From contig NZ_JAGGKH010000028.1 in the NCBI RefSeq assembly GCF_017873565.1, positions 1 through 47,506 of the forward strand: 47,506 nucleotides of DNA. Direction: 5' to 3'. Under the pieces are notes generated by a model. That model was given only the letters and a program-made list of their open reading frames with translations, did not search any database and had not been told where the DNA came from. The position numbers and the translations under genes were made by a program. This DNA is from Lederbergia galactosidilytica (lineage in GTDB: Bacteria > Bacillota > Bacilli > Bacillales > Bacillaceae_C). Positions 38,911 through 47,506 of this stretch are shown here, one piece after another (position 1 is the first letter of the stretch; every line of letters starts with the position of its first letter).

Positions 38911-40071
38911 ATGAAAGGACATATTGTAAAACGTGGCGATAAATATTCTTTTGTAATTGATATTGGTCGAGATCCAGTAACCAAAAAGCGAAAACAAAAA
39001 CGGGTGTCAGGGTTTACCAGTGAAAGAAAAGCAAGAAAAGCCATGATTGACATGATCGCTGAATTAAATAAAGGGACATATGTAGAACCCACAGTGAAAA
39101 AGCTAGGTGATTACTTAAAAGACTGGCTCAAATTTAAAGAAAAACGTGTAGTACACAGTACCTATTTGCATTATGAGGGCTATATTAATAATCATGTTAT
39201 CCCAGCTCTTGGCAATGTCAAAGTAGCTGATTTAACTACTAGACAAGTAGAATCGTTTTATGAAAGTTTGCTAGATAATGAGGTATTATCTCCGCAATCA
39301 ATACACCATATACATCGCATTTTATCCAATGCTATTGGCAGAGGCGCCCGTATCGGAGAACTACCTAGAAACATTATGAAAGCAGTAGAACCCGTGAAAG
39401 TTCCGAAAATTGAAATGAAATACTGGAACATGAAAGAATTGAATCAATTCTTATCAAAAACCATGCAAGAATATTATTACATTTCATGGTACTTATCAGC
39501 ATTTACTGGAATGCGCTTAGGAGAAATTTTAGGACTAAAATGGGATAGTGTCGATTTTGATAATAAAGTGATTTATGTTCGGAGGGCCCTTAAGAGAGAT
39601 GAAGGAAAATACATTATTTCAGAATTGAAAAATAATCCAAGTTACCGATCCATCAACATATCGGATAGTGATGTTTTCGCGCTTAAGCAACATCTTAAAA
39701 AACAAAAGAAATTAAAAAATAAACTTGGCTCCGATTATCAAGATCAGGATCTTATTGTTGCAACAAAAACGGGAAATTTTGTTTTACCATCAAATATTGG
39801 TCGAGCATTCAGACGTTGTCTCAAACAAACAAATGTAGAAAATATACGTTTCCATGATTTACGACATACCCACGCTTCCATGCTATTTGAATTGAAAGTA
39901 CATCCTAAAATCGTTCAAGAGCGTTTAGGGCATTCTTCAATATCAGTTACCTTAGATAGATACTCTCACATGATCCCGAATATGCAAGAAGCTGTGGCTG
40001 AGCACCTGGAATCTGCATTTAAAAAGGAACAAGAAAATGATGAAAAAGACACTTCAAAAACATCAATGTGA
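38911..40071 (+). CDS. int: phage integrase, tyrosine recombinase, 386 aa
   Basis: The N-terminal AP2-like arm domain (KKRKQKRVSGFTSERKARKA) and SAM-like core-binding domain are followed by the catalytic domain: Arg in FTGMRLGEILGLKW, HDLRHTHASML, LGHSSISVTLDRYSHM with the Tyr nucleophile. It inserts the phage at tRNA-Arg by recombination of the 47-bp core. It is expressed in the plus-strand lysogeny unit and ends about 85 bp from attR. Confidence 0.95.
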   Translation: MKGHIVKRGDKYSFVIDIGRDPVTKKRKQKRVSGFTSERKARKAMIDMIAELNKGTYVEPTVKKLGDYLKDWLKFKEKRVVHSTYLHYEGYINNHVIPALGNVKVADLTTRQVESFYESLLDNEVLSPQSIHHIHRILSNAIGRGARIGELPRNIMKAVEPVKVPKIEMKYWNMKELNQFLSKTMQEYYYISWYLSAFTGMRLGEILGLKWDSVDFDNKVIYVRRALKRDEGKYIISELKNNPSYRSINISDSDVFALKQHLKKQKKLKNKLGSDYQDQDLIVATKTGNFVLPSNIGRAFRRCLKQTNVENIRFHDLRHTHASMLFELKVHPKIVQERLGHSSISVTLDRYSHMIPNMQEAVAEHLESAFKKEQENDEKDTSKTSM

Positions 40072-40087
40072 CCAATCGGTGACCAAT
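40068..40087. promoter_or_regulatory. possible integrase arm-type sites near attR
   Basis: GTGACCAAT occurs twice 11 bp apart (40068 and 40079), overlapping the int stop. The same GTGACCA motif recurs near attL (2033). Inferred integrase-binding sites. Confidence 0.45.
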
Positions 40088-40100
40088 TTGCATTTTCATT

Positions 40101-40138
40101 AAAAATAGCAAGGGGATGAAAGTTCTCAACCCCTTGCT
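40101..40138 (-). terminator. phage-supplied terminator downstream of tRNA-Arg
   Basis: AGCAAGGGG (40107-40115) and CCCCTTGCT (40130-40138) pair over nine bp. A T run follows only on the minus strand, so it best terminates the leftward tRNA transcript (about 20 bp away) rather than int. It would replace the chromosomal terminator moved 38 kb away by integration. Confidence 0.65.
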
Positions 40139-40154
40139 ATCATTGACTTTCAGA

Positions 40155-40201
40155 GACGGCCCCGACAGGAATCGAACCTGTGACGCACGGTTTAGGAAAC
40201 C
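40155..40201. repeat. attR: attR core, 47-bp direct repeat
   Basis: Identical to 1860-1906. It lies within the tRNA-Arg gene and covers its 3' half, so the tRNA gene is restored by phage-carried sequence on integration. Confidence 0.93.
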
Positions 40202-40229
40202 GACGCTCTATCCTCTGAGCTACGGAGCC
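40157..40229 (-). tRNA. tRNA-Arg (anticodon CCU)
   Basis: The minus-strand sequence folds as a full cloverleaf: acceptor GGCTCCG with CGGGGCC, D arm AGCTCAGAGGATAGAGC, anticodon loop TTTCCTAAA, T arm GGTTCGATTCC. The discriminator is G and CCA is not encoded. It is intact and serves as the prophage attachment site. Upstream, TATAAT on the minus strand (40262-40267) is a likely -10 box. Confidence 0.95.
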
Positions 40230-40390
40230 ACAATTTTGTCATTATTTTTTACGACTTATCCATTATAATACAAAGTCCCTTTGAATAAAAGTCATAAATA
40301 CTATATAATTGAAATAAATGACTTTTGACTAAATAAAAACTACCAGAGTTAAAAACGCTTAGTCTACTATGAACAAGAGGGGGATTTCAA

Positions 40391-40534
40391 ATGAACTTAG
40401 GAATTTTAATTGGACTAGTCATTGTTCTTGGTACAACCGCTTCATTCTTATCTTACTTCATTTATAAAACTCTTAATTTTAATGATGCATCAAAAGTGGA
40501 TGAAGTTCCTGATAATCACCCATTTTCAAATTAA
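40391..40534 (+). CDS. small membrane protein, 47 aa
   Basis: AGAGGGGGATTTCAA precedes the ATG. MNLGILIGLVIVLGTTASFL then SYFIYKTLNF form one membrane helix; the tail is acidic (DASKVDEVPDNHPFSN). Chromosomal; followed by a terminator. Similar in layout to the next small gene, so they may be related. Confidence 0.65.
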   Translation: MNLGILIGLVIVLGTTASFLSYFIYKTLNFNDASKVDEVPDNHPFSN

Positions 40535-40543
40535 TATTTAACT

Positions 40544-40579
40544 ACACTCCCATTGCTTTATGCTGTGGGGGTGTTTTTT
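40544..40579 (+). terminator. terminator after the 47-aa gene
   Basis: ACACTCCCA (40544-40552) pairs with TGGGGGTGT (40566-40574), followed by a T run. Confidence 0.85.
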
Positions 40580-40677
40580 ATTTTATCGTCTGTTTTAGTA
40601 TATTTTTTTAGGGTAGTATAATACTTATAAGTATGAAGAGTTTCTGTTCAAATTTAGCATGATGAGGAGGAATAAGA

Positions 40678-40812
40678 ATGGGTGTAGGAATTGCCATTGG
40701 CATGATCGTTGTGATTATGTTAGTTGCCCTTTTTCTCGTCTTTTTCTTACGTGGTCCACTCAACTCAGATGATGCTCATACGGTTGATCGTCCCCCAGAT
40801 GATAAAAATTAA
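40678..40812 (+). CDS. small membrane protein, 44 aa
   Basis: GATGAGGAGGAATAAG precedes the ATG. MGVGIAIGMIVVIMLVALFL continues into one membrane helix; the C-terminus is acidic (SDDAHTVDRPPDDKN). A likely TATAAT lies at about 40616. Chromosomal; no family recognised. Confidence 0.65.
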   Translation: MGVGIAIGMIVVIMLVALFLVFFLRGPLNSDDAHTVDRPPDDKN

Positions 40813-40823
40813 TTTTGCCATCC

Positions 40824-40865
40824 AAAAGGTGTATCTAGAATTTTTTCTGGATACACCTTTTCTTT
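40824..40865. terminator. bidirectional terminator between the 44-aa gene and pabC
   Basis: AAAAGGTGTATC (40824-40835) pairs with GATACACCTTTT (40850-40861). T residues follow on the plus strand and A residues precede it, so it can stop transcription from both sides. Confidence 0.85.
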
Positions 40866-41709
40866 ATTTCGTCGATTCGTCCACAGCTTGACAATATAAT
40901 TGATAAAATTGTTGAGTGTAGAAACCATTTTTCCCGGAAAAAGTTTGCTTCCCACAATTTTTAACTGGGATAATTTCTTGAATTGAATTGGTGAGAAATA
41001 CTTCCTCTGCTCTTAGTAGATCTTCTTTTTGATAAAATCCTTCCTCTACCCTTAAACCTAACTCTGCTGCCAATTCGAATATAAACTCCCGTGTGATCCC
41101 TTTGAGAATCCCAGTTTCCAAAGCCGGTGTGTAAAGAGTTTTGTTACGAATCCAAAATAGATTCGAGGTCACTCCTTCTGCTAAAAAGCCTTTCTCTGTC
41201 AGAAATATTCCTTCTTTATTTGGATCAGCGCCGACTTCTCGTTTCGCCATTACATTATTCATAAAATGGTGTGATTTTAACCGCGTTTCCATTTCTGGAG
41301 TATTTCGTAATATTTTTAAAAAGCTAATTTCCTTTTCTCCTAAGGGCTTAAGTACCGGAAGTTGCTTTTGGAAGATAATTGTAGTTGGCGATTCATAGGT
41401 AGTCGTTTGAATCCCTATCTGTCCGGAGCCAGCGGATACGTTGAGACGAATATAAGAATTCGGCAAATCATTTAACTTTGATAGCTCTCCAATCCACTTT
41501 TCTACTTCGTGATACTCAAATTGTCTGGCGATTTGCAGTTGTCGTAACCCATAATTTAATCGTTCTAAATGCTGTTCAAGCAAAAAAGGGGAACTATTAT
41601 AGGTGCGCAATGTCTCAAAAATTCCTAAACCATATAAATAACCATGATCAAATGGGGAGATTCTAGCTTCTTCTTGGCGAATATATTCGCCATTAATATA
41701 CATATACAT
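40864..41709 (-). CDS. pabC: aminodeoxychorismate lyase, 281 aa
   Basis: A PLP fold-type IV enzyme that removes pyruvate from 4-amino-4-deoxychorismate to give p-aminobenzoate for folate. SPFDHGYLYGLGIFETLRTY, the catalytic Lys145 in RLKSHHFMNNVMAKRE, and GFLAEGVTSNLFWIRN are characteristic. It is the last gene of pabB-pabA-pabC, one base after pabA. No folP/folB/folK follow; a terminator ends the operon. Confidence 0.93.
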   Translation of the reverse strand: MYMYINGEYIRQEEARISPFDHGYLYGLGIFETLRTYNSSPFLLEQHLERLNYGLRQLQIARQFEYHEVEKWIGELSKLNDLPNSYIRLNVSAGSGQIGIQTTTYESPTTIIFQKQLPVLKPLGEKEISFLKILRNTPEMETRLKSHHFMNNVMAKREVGADPNKEGIFLTEKGFLAEGVTSNLFWIRNKTLYTPALETGILKGITREFIFELAAELGLRVEEGFYQKEDLLRAEEVFLTNSIQEIIPVKNCGKQTFSGKNGFYTQQFYQLYCQAVDESTK

Positions 41710-41710
41710 A

Positions 41711-42292
41711 TTAAACGACTCCGATCCGATAAGTCTGCAAGAAATTAGCTAAAAGCTGTTTACCTGCCTCTGTTGTTATGGATTCAGGGTGAAATTGAAT
41801 TCCTTCCACAGCCCATTTTGTATGACGAATCCCCATGATCTCGTCATCCACTGTCCAAGAAGTGATTTCTAGACAGTCTGGTAAACTCTCCTTTTCAACA
41901 ATGAGAGAATGATATCTTGTTGCCAAAAACGGATCAGGTATTTGAGTATAGATTGTCTTTTGATCATGATATACTTGCGAAGTTTTCCCATGTAGCAATT
42001 GTTTTGCTTTCACTACTTTCCCACCAAAAGCTTGAGCGATCGCCTGATGACCTAAACAAACTCCTAATATTGGAATCTTCCCTGAAAAATGGCGAATTAC
42101 TTCAAGCGAAATCCCCGCTTCATTTGGAGTACAAGGACCAGGTGAAATTATAATGTAATTAGGAGAATGCTCCTCTATATCATATAAGCTAATTTTATCA
42201 TTTCTTTTTACAGTAATAGGTTCTCCTAACTCACCCAAATATTGAACAAGATTATAAGTAAAAGAATCATAATTATCAATCATTAGAATCAT
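41711..42292 (-). CDS. pabA: aminodeoxychorismate synthase glutamine amidotransferase, 193 aa
   Basis: A class I glutamine amidotransferase supplying ammonia to Pab[21 protein letters not shown], the nucleophile Cys79 in [18 protein letters not shown], and the His-Glu of GIQFHPESI are present. In Bacillus this subunit usually also serves TrpE. It overlaps the pabB stop by 4 bp. Confidence 0.93.
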   Translation of the reverse strand: MILMIDNYDSFTYNLVQYLGELGEPITVKRNDKISLYDIEEHSPNYIIISPGPCTPNEAGISLEVIRHFSGKIPILGVCLGHQAIAQAFGGKVVKAKQLLHGKTSQVYHDQKTIYTQIPDPFLATRYHSLIVEKESLPDCLEITSWTVDDEIMGIRHTKWAVEGIQFHPESITTEAGKQLLANFLQTYRIGVV

Positions 42293-43689
42293 TGGACAGT
42301 CTCCTTCTGCTCAGCTAATTCTTTTGCCTTCCAAAGCGCTTCCGCCTTTTTGAGTGATTCTTTATATTCTGCAACAGGATTTGAATCGATCACAATTCCT
42401 GCTCCAGCCTGTACATGAGCCATCCCATTCTTCACGATCATCGTGCGGATCACAATATTTAAGTGCAAATCTTCATTAAAACCAATCCACCCAAGTGATC
42501 CAGTATAAATCCCACGTTTAACAGGCTCAAGCTCCTCAATAATTTCCATTGTACGAATCTTTGGTGCCCCTGTAATCGTACCGCCAGGAAACATTGCTTC
42601 GATTAAATCACTAAGCGTCTTTTCCTTTGAGACTTGGCCACTGACATGGGAAACAAGATGCATTACATGGGAATATTTTTCCACTATCATGAATTCATCA
42701 ACATGAACAGAGCCATATTCACAAACACGCCCAAGATCATTTCTTTCCAGATCAACTAACATAATATGTTCTGCACGTTCTTTTTCATTTTCAAGCAGTT
42801 CATTCGCTAATACTTGATCTTCCATGTCATCTCGTCCCCTTGGTCGTGTCCCGCCAATTGGTCGTGTCCCCACACGCTGACCACTTTTTTGAATCAACAA
42901 TTCAGGAGAGCCGCAAACAATTTGAAAGTCTGGTGTATGAAGATATCCCATATATGGTGAAGGATTTAATTTTCTTAATTGCTTATAAATGGCGAGCGGA
43001 GGTATCCCAAGTTGCTTGGATTGCCGAACGGCCAAATTCACTTGAAAAACATCACCTTCTCTTATATAGGCTTGAATTTTTTGTACTGCATTGACAAAAT
43101 CTTCTTCTGTAAAAGAAACGGAGAGATTTTCTTCTGTATCAATAGGTTCAAAATTGTTCTCCTCTTCATGTGTAAAGTTCATCCAACTTTGTTTCAGCTT
43201 TGTTAATTTCTCTGTTGCAGCTCTTTGATTTAATACGATCAACCATAAACACTCTTCTTTATGGTCATACACAGCCCACTCATCAAAAACAAGAAAATAA
43301 AGTAGGGGAAGTTGTACATCATCTTCCGCAAGATTAGGCAATTCTTCAATATATTGATTGTAATCATAACTAATATAACCGATTGCTCCACCTTGAAAAT
43401 CTGGAAGCCCTGGTTCAGGTGAAAATGCAAAAGACTTCATCCATTTTTCAAGTTCTGCAAGTGGTTTACCTTCTAAAATTCTTATATTTCCAGCTTGTTC
43501 CACTTTTAATGAATGATTAGCGCCCTGAATTTTAGCAAAGGGGTGAAGTCCAGCGATACTGTATCTGCCGGCACGTCCACTCTCTAAAAGTACATGATGG
43601 GTTGAATTGGCGGTTAGGGAACTATATGTATTAAAAAATCGCTCTAGTGAATAAGGTATTTTTTCATATATCAGCTTTTCTTGGTTCAT
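42289..43689 (-). CDS. pabB: aminodeoxychorismate synthase component I, 466 aa
   Basis: It converts chorismate and ammonia to aminodeoxychorismate. The C-terminal chorismate-binding domain is clear: [60 protein letters not shown] and [20 protein letters not shown] start at ATG 43689 (MNQEKL) after GGAAGTGAG; a TTG five codons upstream overlaps that site. Anthranilate synthase is the alternative, but pabC in the operon decides for PabB. Confidence 0.9.
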   Translation of the reverse strand: MNQEKLIYEKIPYSLERFFNTYSSLTANSTHHVLLESGRAGRYSIAGLHPFAKIQGANHSLKVEQAGNIRILEGKPLAELEKWMKSFAFSPEPGLPDFQGGAIGYISYDYNQYIEELPNLAEDDVQLPLLYFLVFDEWAVYDHKEECLWLIVLNQRAATEKLTKLKQSWMNFTHEEENNFEPIDTEENLSVSFTEEDFVNAVQKIQAYIREGDVFQVNLAVRQSKQLGIPPLAIYKQLRKLNPSPYMGYLHTPDFQIVCGSPELLIQKSGQRVGTRPIGGTRPRGRDDMEDQVLANELLENEKERAEHIMLVDLERNDLGRVCEYGSVHVDEFMIVEKYSHVMHLVSHVSGQVSKEKTLSDLIEAMFPGGTITGAPKIRTMEIIEELEPVKRGIYTGSLGWIGFNEDLHLNIVIRTMIVKNGMAHVQAGAGIVIDSNPVAEYKESLKKAEALWKAKELAEQKETVQ

Positions 43690-43766
43690 AAAGCTCACTT
43701 CCAATCTATTAAACTGGCCTTTTGTCTTTCCTCATAGGCAGCATTCATTTTCATTGTATAAGAGCA

Positions 43767-43797
43767 TCTGTGGTATTAATGCCACAGATGCTATAAC
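43767..43797. terminator. perfect hairpin between yhcW-like gene and pabB
   Basis: AGCATCTGTGG (43767-43777) and CCACAGATGCT (43787-43797) pair perfectly over 11 bp. No T run follows on the minus strand, so it is a weak terminator or a regulatory stem in the pab leader. Confidence 0.5.
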
Positions 43798-43803
43798 AAC
43801 TGT

Positions 43804-44478
43804 TCACTCAATCTTAGCTCCTGCTTTTTCAACCATCTCATCTAAAAGTTTCTTTAAAGATTGGCCACCCATTGTTTCGATTCTTGCATCAAAATCTTGA
43901 AATTCGAGATCTTTTGTTACAGGATTAGGGACAATAATACAATTCATCCCCGCTCTTTTCGCAGCTATAGAGCCATTCACTGAATCTTCAAAAGCAATCG
44001 CCTCTTCCGGTTTTACCCCTAATGCTTCAACCGCCTTTATATATAGTTCAGGATCTGGTTTAATCTTCCTAACCTGATCACTTGTTTGAATTGTCTCGAA
44101 ATACTTAAGTAGGTCATATTTCTTAAGAAAAGGCATCACCCAGCTTTCACTTGAGCTTGTAGCCAATCCAATGCGTAAATTTAATTCTTTAGCTTCCTCT
44201 AAAAATTCTTTGACGCCTTCACGCACAACGATCATCGCCATTTTTTCTTTATGAAGTGTTGAAGCCGCCGCATTAATCGCTTCTATTTGGTCACTTCCTT
44301 TTAACTGTTCAACCATATACTGATGAAAGGCAGCATCATGTGTCCCAATAATTTGGGCAAAAATTGCCAGTGGTAGCTCCACTTCGTAATCAGCAAGCAC
44401 CTCTTTATAACATTCATACCAAACTGTTTCTGTATCCAATATTAAACCGTCAAAATCAAAGACCACTGCTTTTATCAT
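43804..44478 (-). CDS. yhcW: HAD-family hydrolase, YhcW-like (phosphoglucomutase-type subfamily), 224 aa
   Basis: MIKAVVFDFDGLILDTETVW (Asp8 nucleophile, Asp10), GLATSSSESW, KIKPDPELYIKA and AFEDSVNGSIAAKRAGMNCI are the four HAD motifs, and the whole closely follows B. subtilis YhcW. Substrate unknown; a small phosphorylated metabolite is likely. It starts directly after the helicase stop, in the same operon. Confidence 0.88.
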   Translation of the reverse strand: MIKAVVFDFDGLILDTETVWYECYKEVLADYEVELPLAIFAQIIGTHDAAFHQYMVEQLKGSDQIEAINAAASTLHKEKMAMIVVREGVKEFLEEAKELNLRIGLATSSSESWVMPFLKKYDLLKYFETIQTSDQVRKIKPDPELYIKAVEALGVKPEEAIAFEDSVNGSIAAKRAGMNCIIVPNPVTKDLEFQDFDARIETMGGQSLKKLLDEMVEKAGAKIE

Positions 44479-45636
44479 TTATCTTTTTTCCTTCCTATTA
44501 TGTTTTATTGTACTAACGAAATTCCCTTTATAGATGCGCATTAACTTGATAGATAACTGAAGCTGTTTTGCAAACTTTTTCAGTTCTCTTTCTTCCCTTG
44601 GAGTAACAAATGAAACGACCGTTCCTTTTTTTCCCATTCGGCCAGTTCTCCCTGAACGATGAATGTATTGATCCAAATCTTTTGGAAAATCAAAATGGAT
44701 CACATGGGTAAGTCCCTTAATGTCAAGGCCCCTTGCCGCTATATCGGTAGCGAGTAATAATGTGACTTCACCTTTACGTAGGGAGGTCAAAGCTTGTTCC
44801 CTTTCTCTTTTACTCAAATCGCTGTGAAGAAGATTAACAGAAACTTTTTCATATTTTAATTTCTCATAAAGCACATTCATATTTCCACGGTCACGAACAA
44901 ATACAAGAGCCTTCACATTTTTCATAGCAGCTATTTTTTGTAGCAATTTTGCACGATCCCGCGGTTCACAAAGTAAGTATAGATGCTCGGTTTGGTGATC
45001 GGTTGGTGATTGAGCTTGACCTACAGAAATAAATTCAGGTGCTCTCCCGATCATCGCCTTAATCTGTTCTGGTTCCTTAAGAGAGGTAGCTGAAAATAAC
45101 AGTAATTGTCGATCATTAAGGGTTGATTTCACGACCGTTCTTACTGTATTTAAATGCTCTTCATTTAATAACTGATCCCCTTCATCGAGGACAATCGATT
45201 TCACCTCATGCATTTTTAATTTTTTTAATTTAATTAACTCCAAAATGCGCCCAGGTGAGCCGACAACAATTTGTGGACTGGTTTTTAATTTTTCCAATTG
45301 GCGCTTAATATTGGCGCCACCCACAAATGATGCTGTTCGAATCTTCGTACCCTGTGTCCATTTCTGAACTTCTTGATAGATTTGCATCACCAACTCCCGA
45401 GATGGAGCTAAAATGACGGTTTGGATAGCTCCGTCTTCTTCTTTAATCCTTTCTATCAGTGGTAATAGATAGGCTACCGTCTTTCCGGTACCTGTAGGAG
45501 ATTTAGCGATTATATCGTTCCCCGCCAAAATCGGATTGAGCACTGATTCTTGCACTTCTGTAGGATTCGTAAATCCAGATTGTTTCCAAATTGTTTGTGT
45601 ATTTGTATTAAAATTCGATAAAAATGATTTTTTCAT
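44479..45636 (-). CDS. yfmL: DEAD-box RNA helicase, YfmL-like, 385 aa
   Basis: All motifs are present: GFTNPTEVQ (Q), AKSPTGTGKTVAYLLPL (I), LAPSRELVMQIYQEVQKW (Ia), IVLDEGDQLL (II), LLFSATS (III), LLATDIAARGLDI (V) and HRSGRTGRMGKKG (VI). Motif II is DEGD rather than DEAD; B. subtilis YfmL also departs from DEAD. The length and KLKMHEVKSIVLDE segment fit YfmL, which acts in ribosome assembly. ATG 45636 is chosen for spacing from AAGGAG; ATG 45645 is 2 bases from it. Confidence 0.88.
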   Translation of the reverse strand: MKKSFLSNFNTNTQTIWKQSGFTNPTEVQESVLNPILAGNDIIAKSPTGTGKTVAYLLPLIERIKEEDGAIQTVILAPSRELVMQIYQEVQKWTQGTKIRTASFVGGANIKRQLEKLKTSPQIVVGSPGRILELIKLKKLKMHEVKSIVLDEGDQLLNEEHLNTVRTVVKSTLNDRQLLLFSATSLKEPEQIKAMIGRAPEFISVGQAQSPTDHQTEHLYLLCEPRDRAKLLQKIAAMKNVKALVFVRDRGNMNVLYEKLKYEKVSVNLLHSDLSKREREQALTSLRKGEVTLLLATDIAARGLDIKGLTHVIHFDFPKDLDQYIHRSGRTGRMGKKGTVVSFVTPREERELKKFAKQLQLSIKLMRIYKGNFVSTIKHNRKEKR

Positions 45637-45689
45637 CGGGATCATTACTCCTTCTTTGAATATTCAACTCGTTTAAATTTGTCTATTAG

Positions 45690-46185
45690 CTGTATCTAAC
45701 TCCAGCGCCTAGCGGCTAGCAAACTTTCGGTGCCTTCCTACGATAAGTCAACATCAGTTCGCCTTTTAGGCTCACTGTGTTGTCTCGCTACAGACCGCAG
45801 GAGCTCGAGGTCAAATAACCCTGAACCGCTGAAGGGCAAGTTCACCCTTCTTCAGTTCAGGAACATTTGCTTGTCGCTCCTAATCAGCCGTCGTTCGCTT
45901 TTCACTTTTCCTTTATCTCAGGCCAACAGGATGTTGGTCAGAACGGCGTTGCCACAGGAAGTGGCGTACTTAGCCGTTCATCCTTATTATTTAAGTTTGT
46001 ACGCAGCTGAACAGTCGTCTCTGCTTTTCTTTGTCTAGCTCCGACTCCTAAGCTGCTAGCAAACTTTCGGTGCCTTCCTACGATAAGTCAACATCAGTTC
46101 GCCTACTAGGCTCACTGTGTTTCCTTTATCTCGTCAGGCCCCTAGAAAGTTTGTACGCAGCTGAACAGTCGTCTCTGCTTTTCTT
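45690..46185. repeat. long intergenic repeats, two composite units
   Basis: A 66-bp block at 45715-45780 recurs at 46055-46120 with two mismatches (GCTAGCAAACTTTCGGTGCC... to CTCACTGTGT), and a 39-bp block at 45993-46031 recurs exactly at 46147-46185. The blocks pair with each other in inverted sense (GCAAACTTTC with GAAAGTTTGT), so each unit can fold into a long hairpin. The first unit has about 200 bp of extra sequence. A plus-strand ORF here (45730-46038) is an artefact of the repeat. Confidence 0.8.
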
Positions 46186-46232
46186 ATTTACAAGTTCATG
46201 CATCTTATCATACTACATTTAGGAAAATACAT

Positions 46233-46266
46233 TAAGAAAAGCTGCCAATTTTGGCAGCTTTTCTTA
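46233..46266. terminator. terminator after the chemoreceptor gene
   Basis: AAAAGCTGCCAA and TTGGCAGCTTTT (46237-46262) form a near-perfect hairpin with T residues on both strands' downstream sides. It ends the leftward chemoreceptor transcript. Confidence 0.85.
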
Positions 46267-47202
46267 ATTTTGTAATTGTTGTATTCCATTTTCTAAGCGT
46301 TCATCAACGATTTTAGCATCCTCGATATGCTCGATAATAGTTTCATGTGCATCGGCAAACAGAGTTTGAGCTTCTTCTAGTTCATTCCGGACTGAATCTG
46401 CAAACTGCTTTTGTTCCTCAATCATTTGCTCGATTGCCCCAATATCTAATTGGCTATCTTTAATAACTCCCATCATCTCTTCCACATTTTGCGCAGCTTT
46501 TTCACTCATTTGGATTCCTTTTTCTATCAGTTCCGAGCTCTTTTTTGTCGCTTGTAAAGCATTATCAATTTCGGCTTGCAGGGCATTCGTCAAAGATTGA
46601 ATATTAGCTGTGCTGTCAGCTGTACTTTCAGCTAATTTCCGAACTTCTTGTGCGACGACGGCGAATCCCTTGCCAGATTCCCCAGCTCTTGCCGCTTCGA
46701 TTGATGCATTTAGAGCAAGTAAATTAGTTTGAGAAGCGATATCTTCAATAACCCCTACAATCGATTGAATCTCTACGGAACGCTCATTTAGATGGCTCAT
46801 ATTGATTTCAGAGTATTCAATTTCCTCCCCAAGTTCTTGAATAATTTGCGCTGTAATTTTTACATCTTCAGCATTTTGTTGCGAACGTTCTACCTTCATT
46901 TCTGAAAAGTTTTTTAATGACCGGCCTTTTTCGTAAAGATTGTTTGACTTCTGGGCTGATTGTTCACTAATCTCATAGATATTACTAAATCTATTTTCAA
47001 TTCGCGAGATTACCTCTTCCAATCGACCATGTTGAGAATTTACTTTTTCGTGTTGTGAAACGGCTGCTTGCAATTCATTTCGAATTTTTAAAAACCATTC
47101 CCGATCTTGCTCTTCTTTCATTTCATAGGACTTTTTTAATTGCTCCATTTCCTTAAGTAATGCATTCGCTTCTTGTTTCTCTCTCTTTTTTGTCGTAAAC
47201 AT
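46264..47202 (-). CDS. soluble methyl-accepting chemotaxis protein, 312 aa
   Basis: The signalling hairpin is unmistakable: [40 protein letters not shown]. The N-terminal half is coiled coil with no membrane segment and no sensor domain I can name, so it is cytoplasmic, like B. subtilis YfmS. ATG 47202 ([10 protein letters not shown]) follows GGGGGAAAAG; the longer frame to 47244 lacks a ribosome site. Its location near a YfmL-like gene recalls the yfm region, but this may be chance. Confidence 0.88.
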   Translation of the reverse strand: MFTTKKREKQEANALLKEMEQLKKSYEMKEEQDREWFLKIRNELQAAVSQHEKVNSQHGRLEEVISRIENRFSNIYEISEQSAQKSNNLYEKGRSLKNFSEMKVERSQQNAEDVKITAQIIQELGEEIEYSEINMSHLNERSVEIQSIVGVIEDIASQTNLLALNASIEAARAGESGKGFAVVAQEVRKLAESTADSTANIQSLTNALQAEIDNALQATKKSSELIEKGIQMSEKAAQNVEEMMGVIKDSQLDIGAIEQMIEEQKQFADSVRNELEEAQTLFADAHETIIEHIEDAKIVDERLENGIQQLQN

Positions 47203-47413
47203 CGCTTTTCCCCCACATGACCTTTTGACTAAATCATACCACAATTACCTTTTTTTGTAACCAATAGTCTAAAAGTTTTACCTTCTCTTATTTCACCTTT
47301 CACTTGATAGTGACAAGATATACATGCATCACCAAATATAAACTATTGTTCTTAAAGCGCATATAAAATACATTAGAACTACTACTTTAGACATGAACGG
47401 CATTCATTAAGAA
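47203..47413. other. intergenic region upstream of the chemoreceptor
   Basis: No gene seen. It contains the chemoreceptor promoter region and the sequence next to the intron 3' end. Confidence 0.4.
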
Positions 47414-47506
47414 ATCGAGTAGGAGGCTAATCATTAATTGATTAGCCGACCTCTCACACCACCGTACATACGGTTCTCGTATACGGCGGTTCAATAACTT
47501 AAGTAT
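47414..47506 (-). mobile_element. group II intron 3' end (domains V and VI), truncated by the window
   Basis: On the minus strand ACCGCCGTA...TACGGTGGT (plus 47458-47490) forms the basal helix of domain V with the GAACCG...GTATGTACGG layout, followed by GTGAGAGGTCGG. GGCTAATCA/TGATTAGCC (47425-47447) is domain VI, and CTCCTACTCGAT the probable 3' end near 47414. The rest of the intron, with any reverse transcriptase, would lie to the right of the window. Confidence 0.75.

Larger units (their letters stand above)
1860..40201. mobile_element. complete siphovirus-like prophage, about 38.3 kb
   Basis: The element is bounded by a 47-bp direct repeat derived from tRNA-Arg, with an integrase gene ending about 85 bp from attR. 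It contains every expected module in order: integrase and repressor, replication, ArpU-type late control, HNH/TerS/TerL, HK97-type head, long non-contractile tail, lysis. No essential structural gene looks broken, so it may be inducible. Three accessory genes (TIR, O-antigen ligase-like, SEFIR) interrupt the late operon. Confidence 0.95.

Noticed and set aside
45730-46038. 102-codon ORF on the plus strand
   Set aside because: It lies inside the intergenic repeat block, with no ribosome site and no protein-like composition.

Overview
The window is a low-GC Firmicutes chromosome segment, most likely Bacillaceae (strong AGGAGG ribosome sites, YfmL-, YhcW- and pabBAC-type genes, PBSX/A118-like phage genes). 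It contains one apparently complete siphovirus-type prophage of about 38.3 kb (1860-40201), inserted in the 3' half of a tRNA-Arg(CCU) gene. A 47-bp direct repeat marks attL (1860-1906) and attR (40155-40201), and the intact tRNA sits at attR.

Left flank (1-1859): a gene start running off the edge, a 55-aa membrane protein, a broken mepB-like gene, and a leftward terminator that probably served the tRNA before integration. Right flank (40230-47506): two tiny membrane proteins, the folate genes pabB-pabA-pabC, a YhcW-like HAD phosphatase, a YfmL-like DEAD-box helicase, a block of long intergenic repeats, a soluble chemoreceptor, and the 3' end (domains V and VI) of a group II intron that continues past the right edge.

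Prophage layout. The lysogeny module lies at the right: integrase, ImmA/IrrE protease, repressor (plus strand) and a divergent Cro-like gene, separated by four 17-bp operators and a near-consensus leftward promoter. The leftward early region follows: excisionase-like gene, XRE regulator, replication initiator, DnaB helicase, all-alpha dUTPase, many tiny proteins, ArpU-type late regulator and a core-only tyrosine recombinase. A non-coding late control region holds four 11-bp TGGCAG iterons. The late operon then runs leftward: HeH protein, HNH, TerS, TerL, portal, protease, HK97 capsid, connectors, tail tube, gpG/gpGT, tape measure, Dit, beta-helix tailspike, tail-tip protein, small proteins, BhlA, holin, endolysin. 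The left tip holds small regulators and an unrecognised plus-strand pair.

Three accessory genes are spliced between structural genes: a TIR-domain protein (8499-9302), an O-antigen ligase/polymerase-like membrane protein (9520-10674) and a SEFIR-domain protein (24055-25008). They look like morons for phage defence and surface change.

The most unusual signal is in the head and tail genes. Both the major capsid and the major tail protein end in the shifty stop CCC-TAA, and a +1 shift at each adds a 21-22 residue tail that looks like only the first two strands of an FN3 domain and stops right after TLTWD. Next to the capsid gene is a small ORF that looks like the remaining FN3 strands followed by another two-strand tail ending LGWN. 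This suggests a split-FN3 (donor-strand-like) decoration system.
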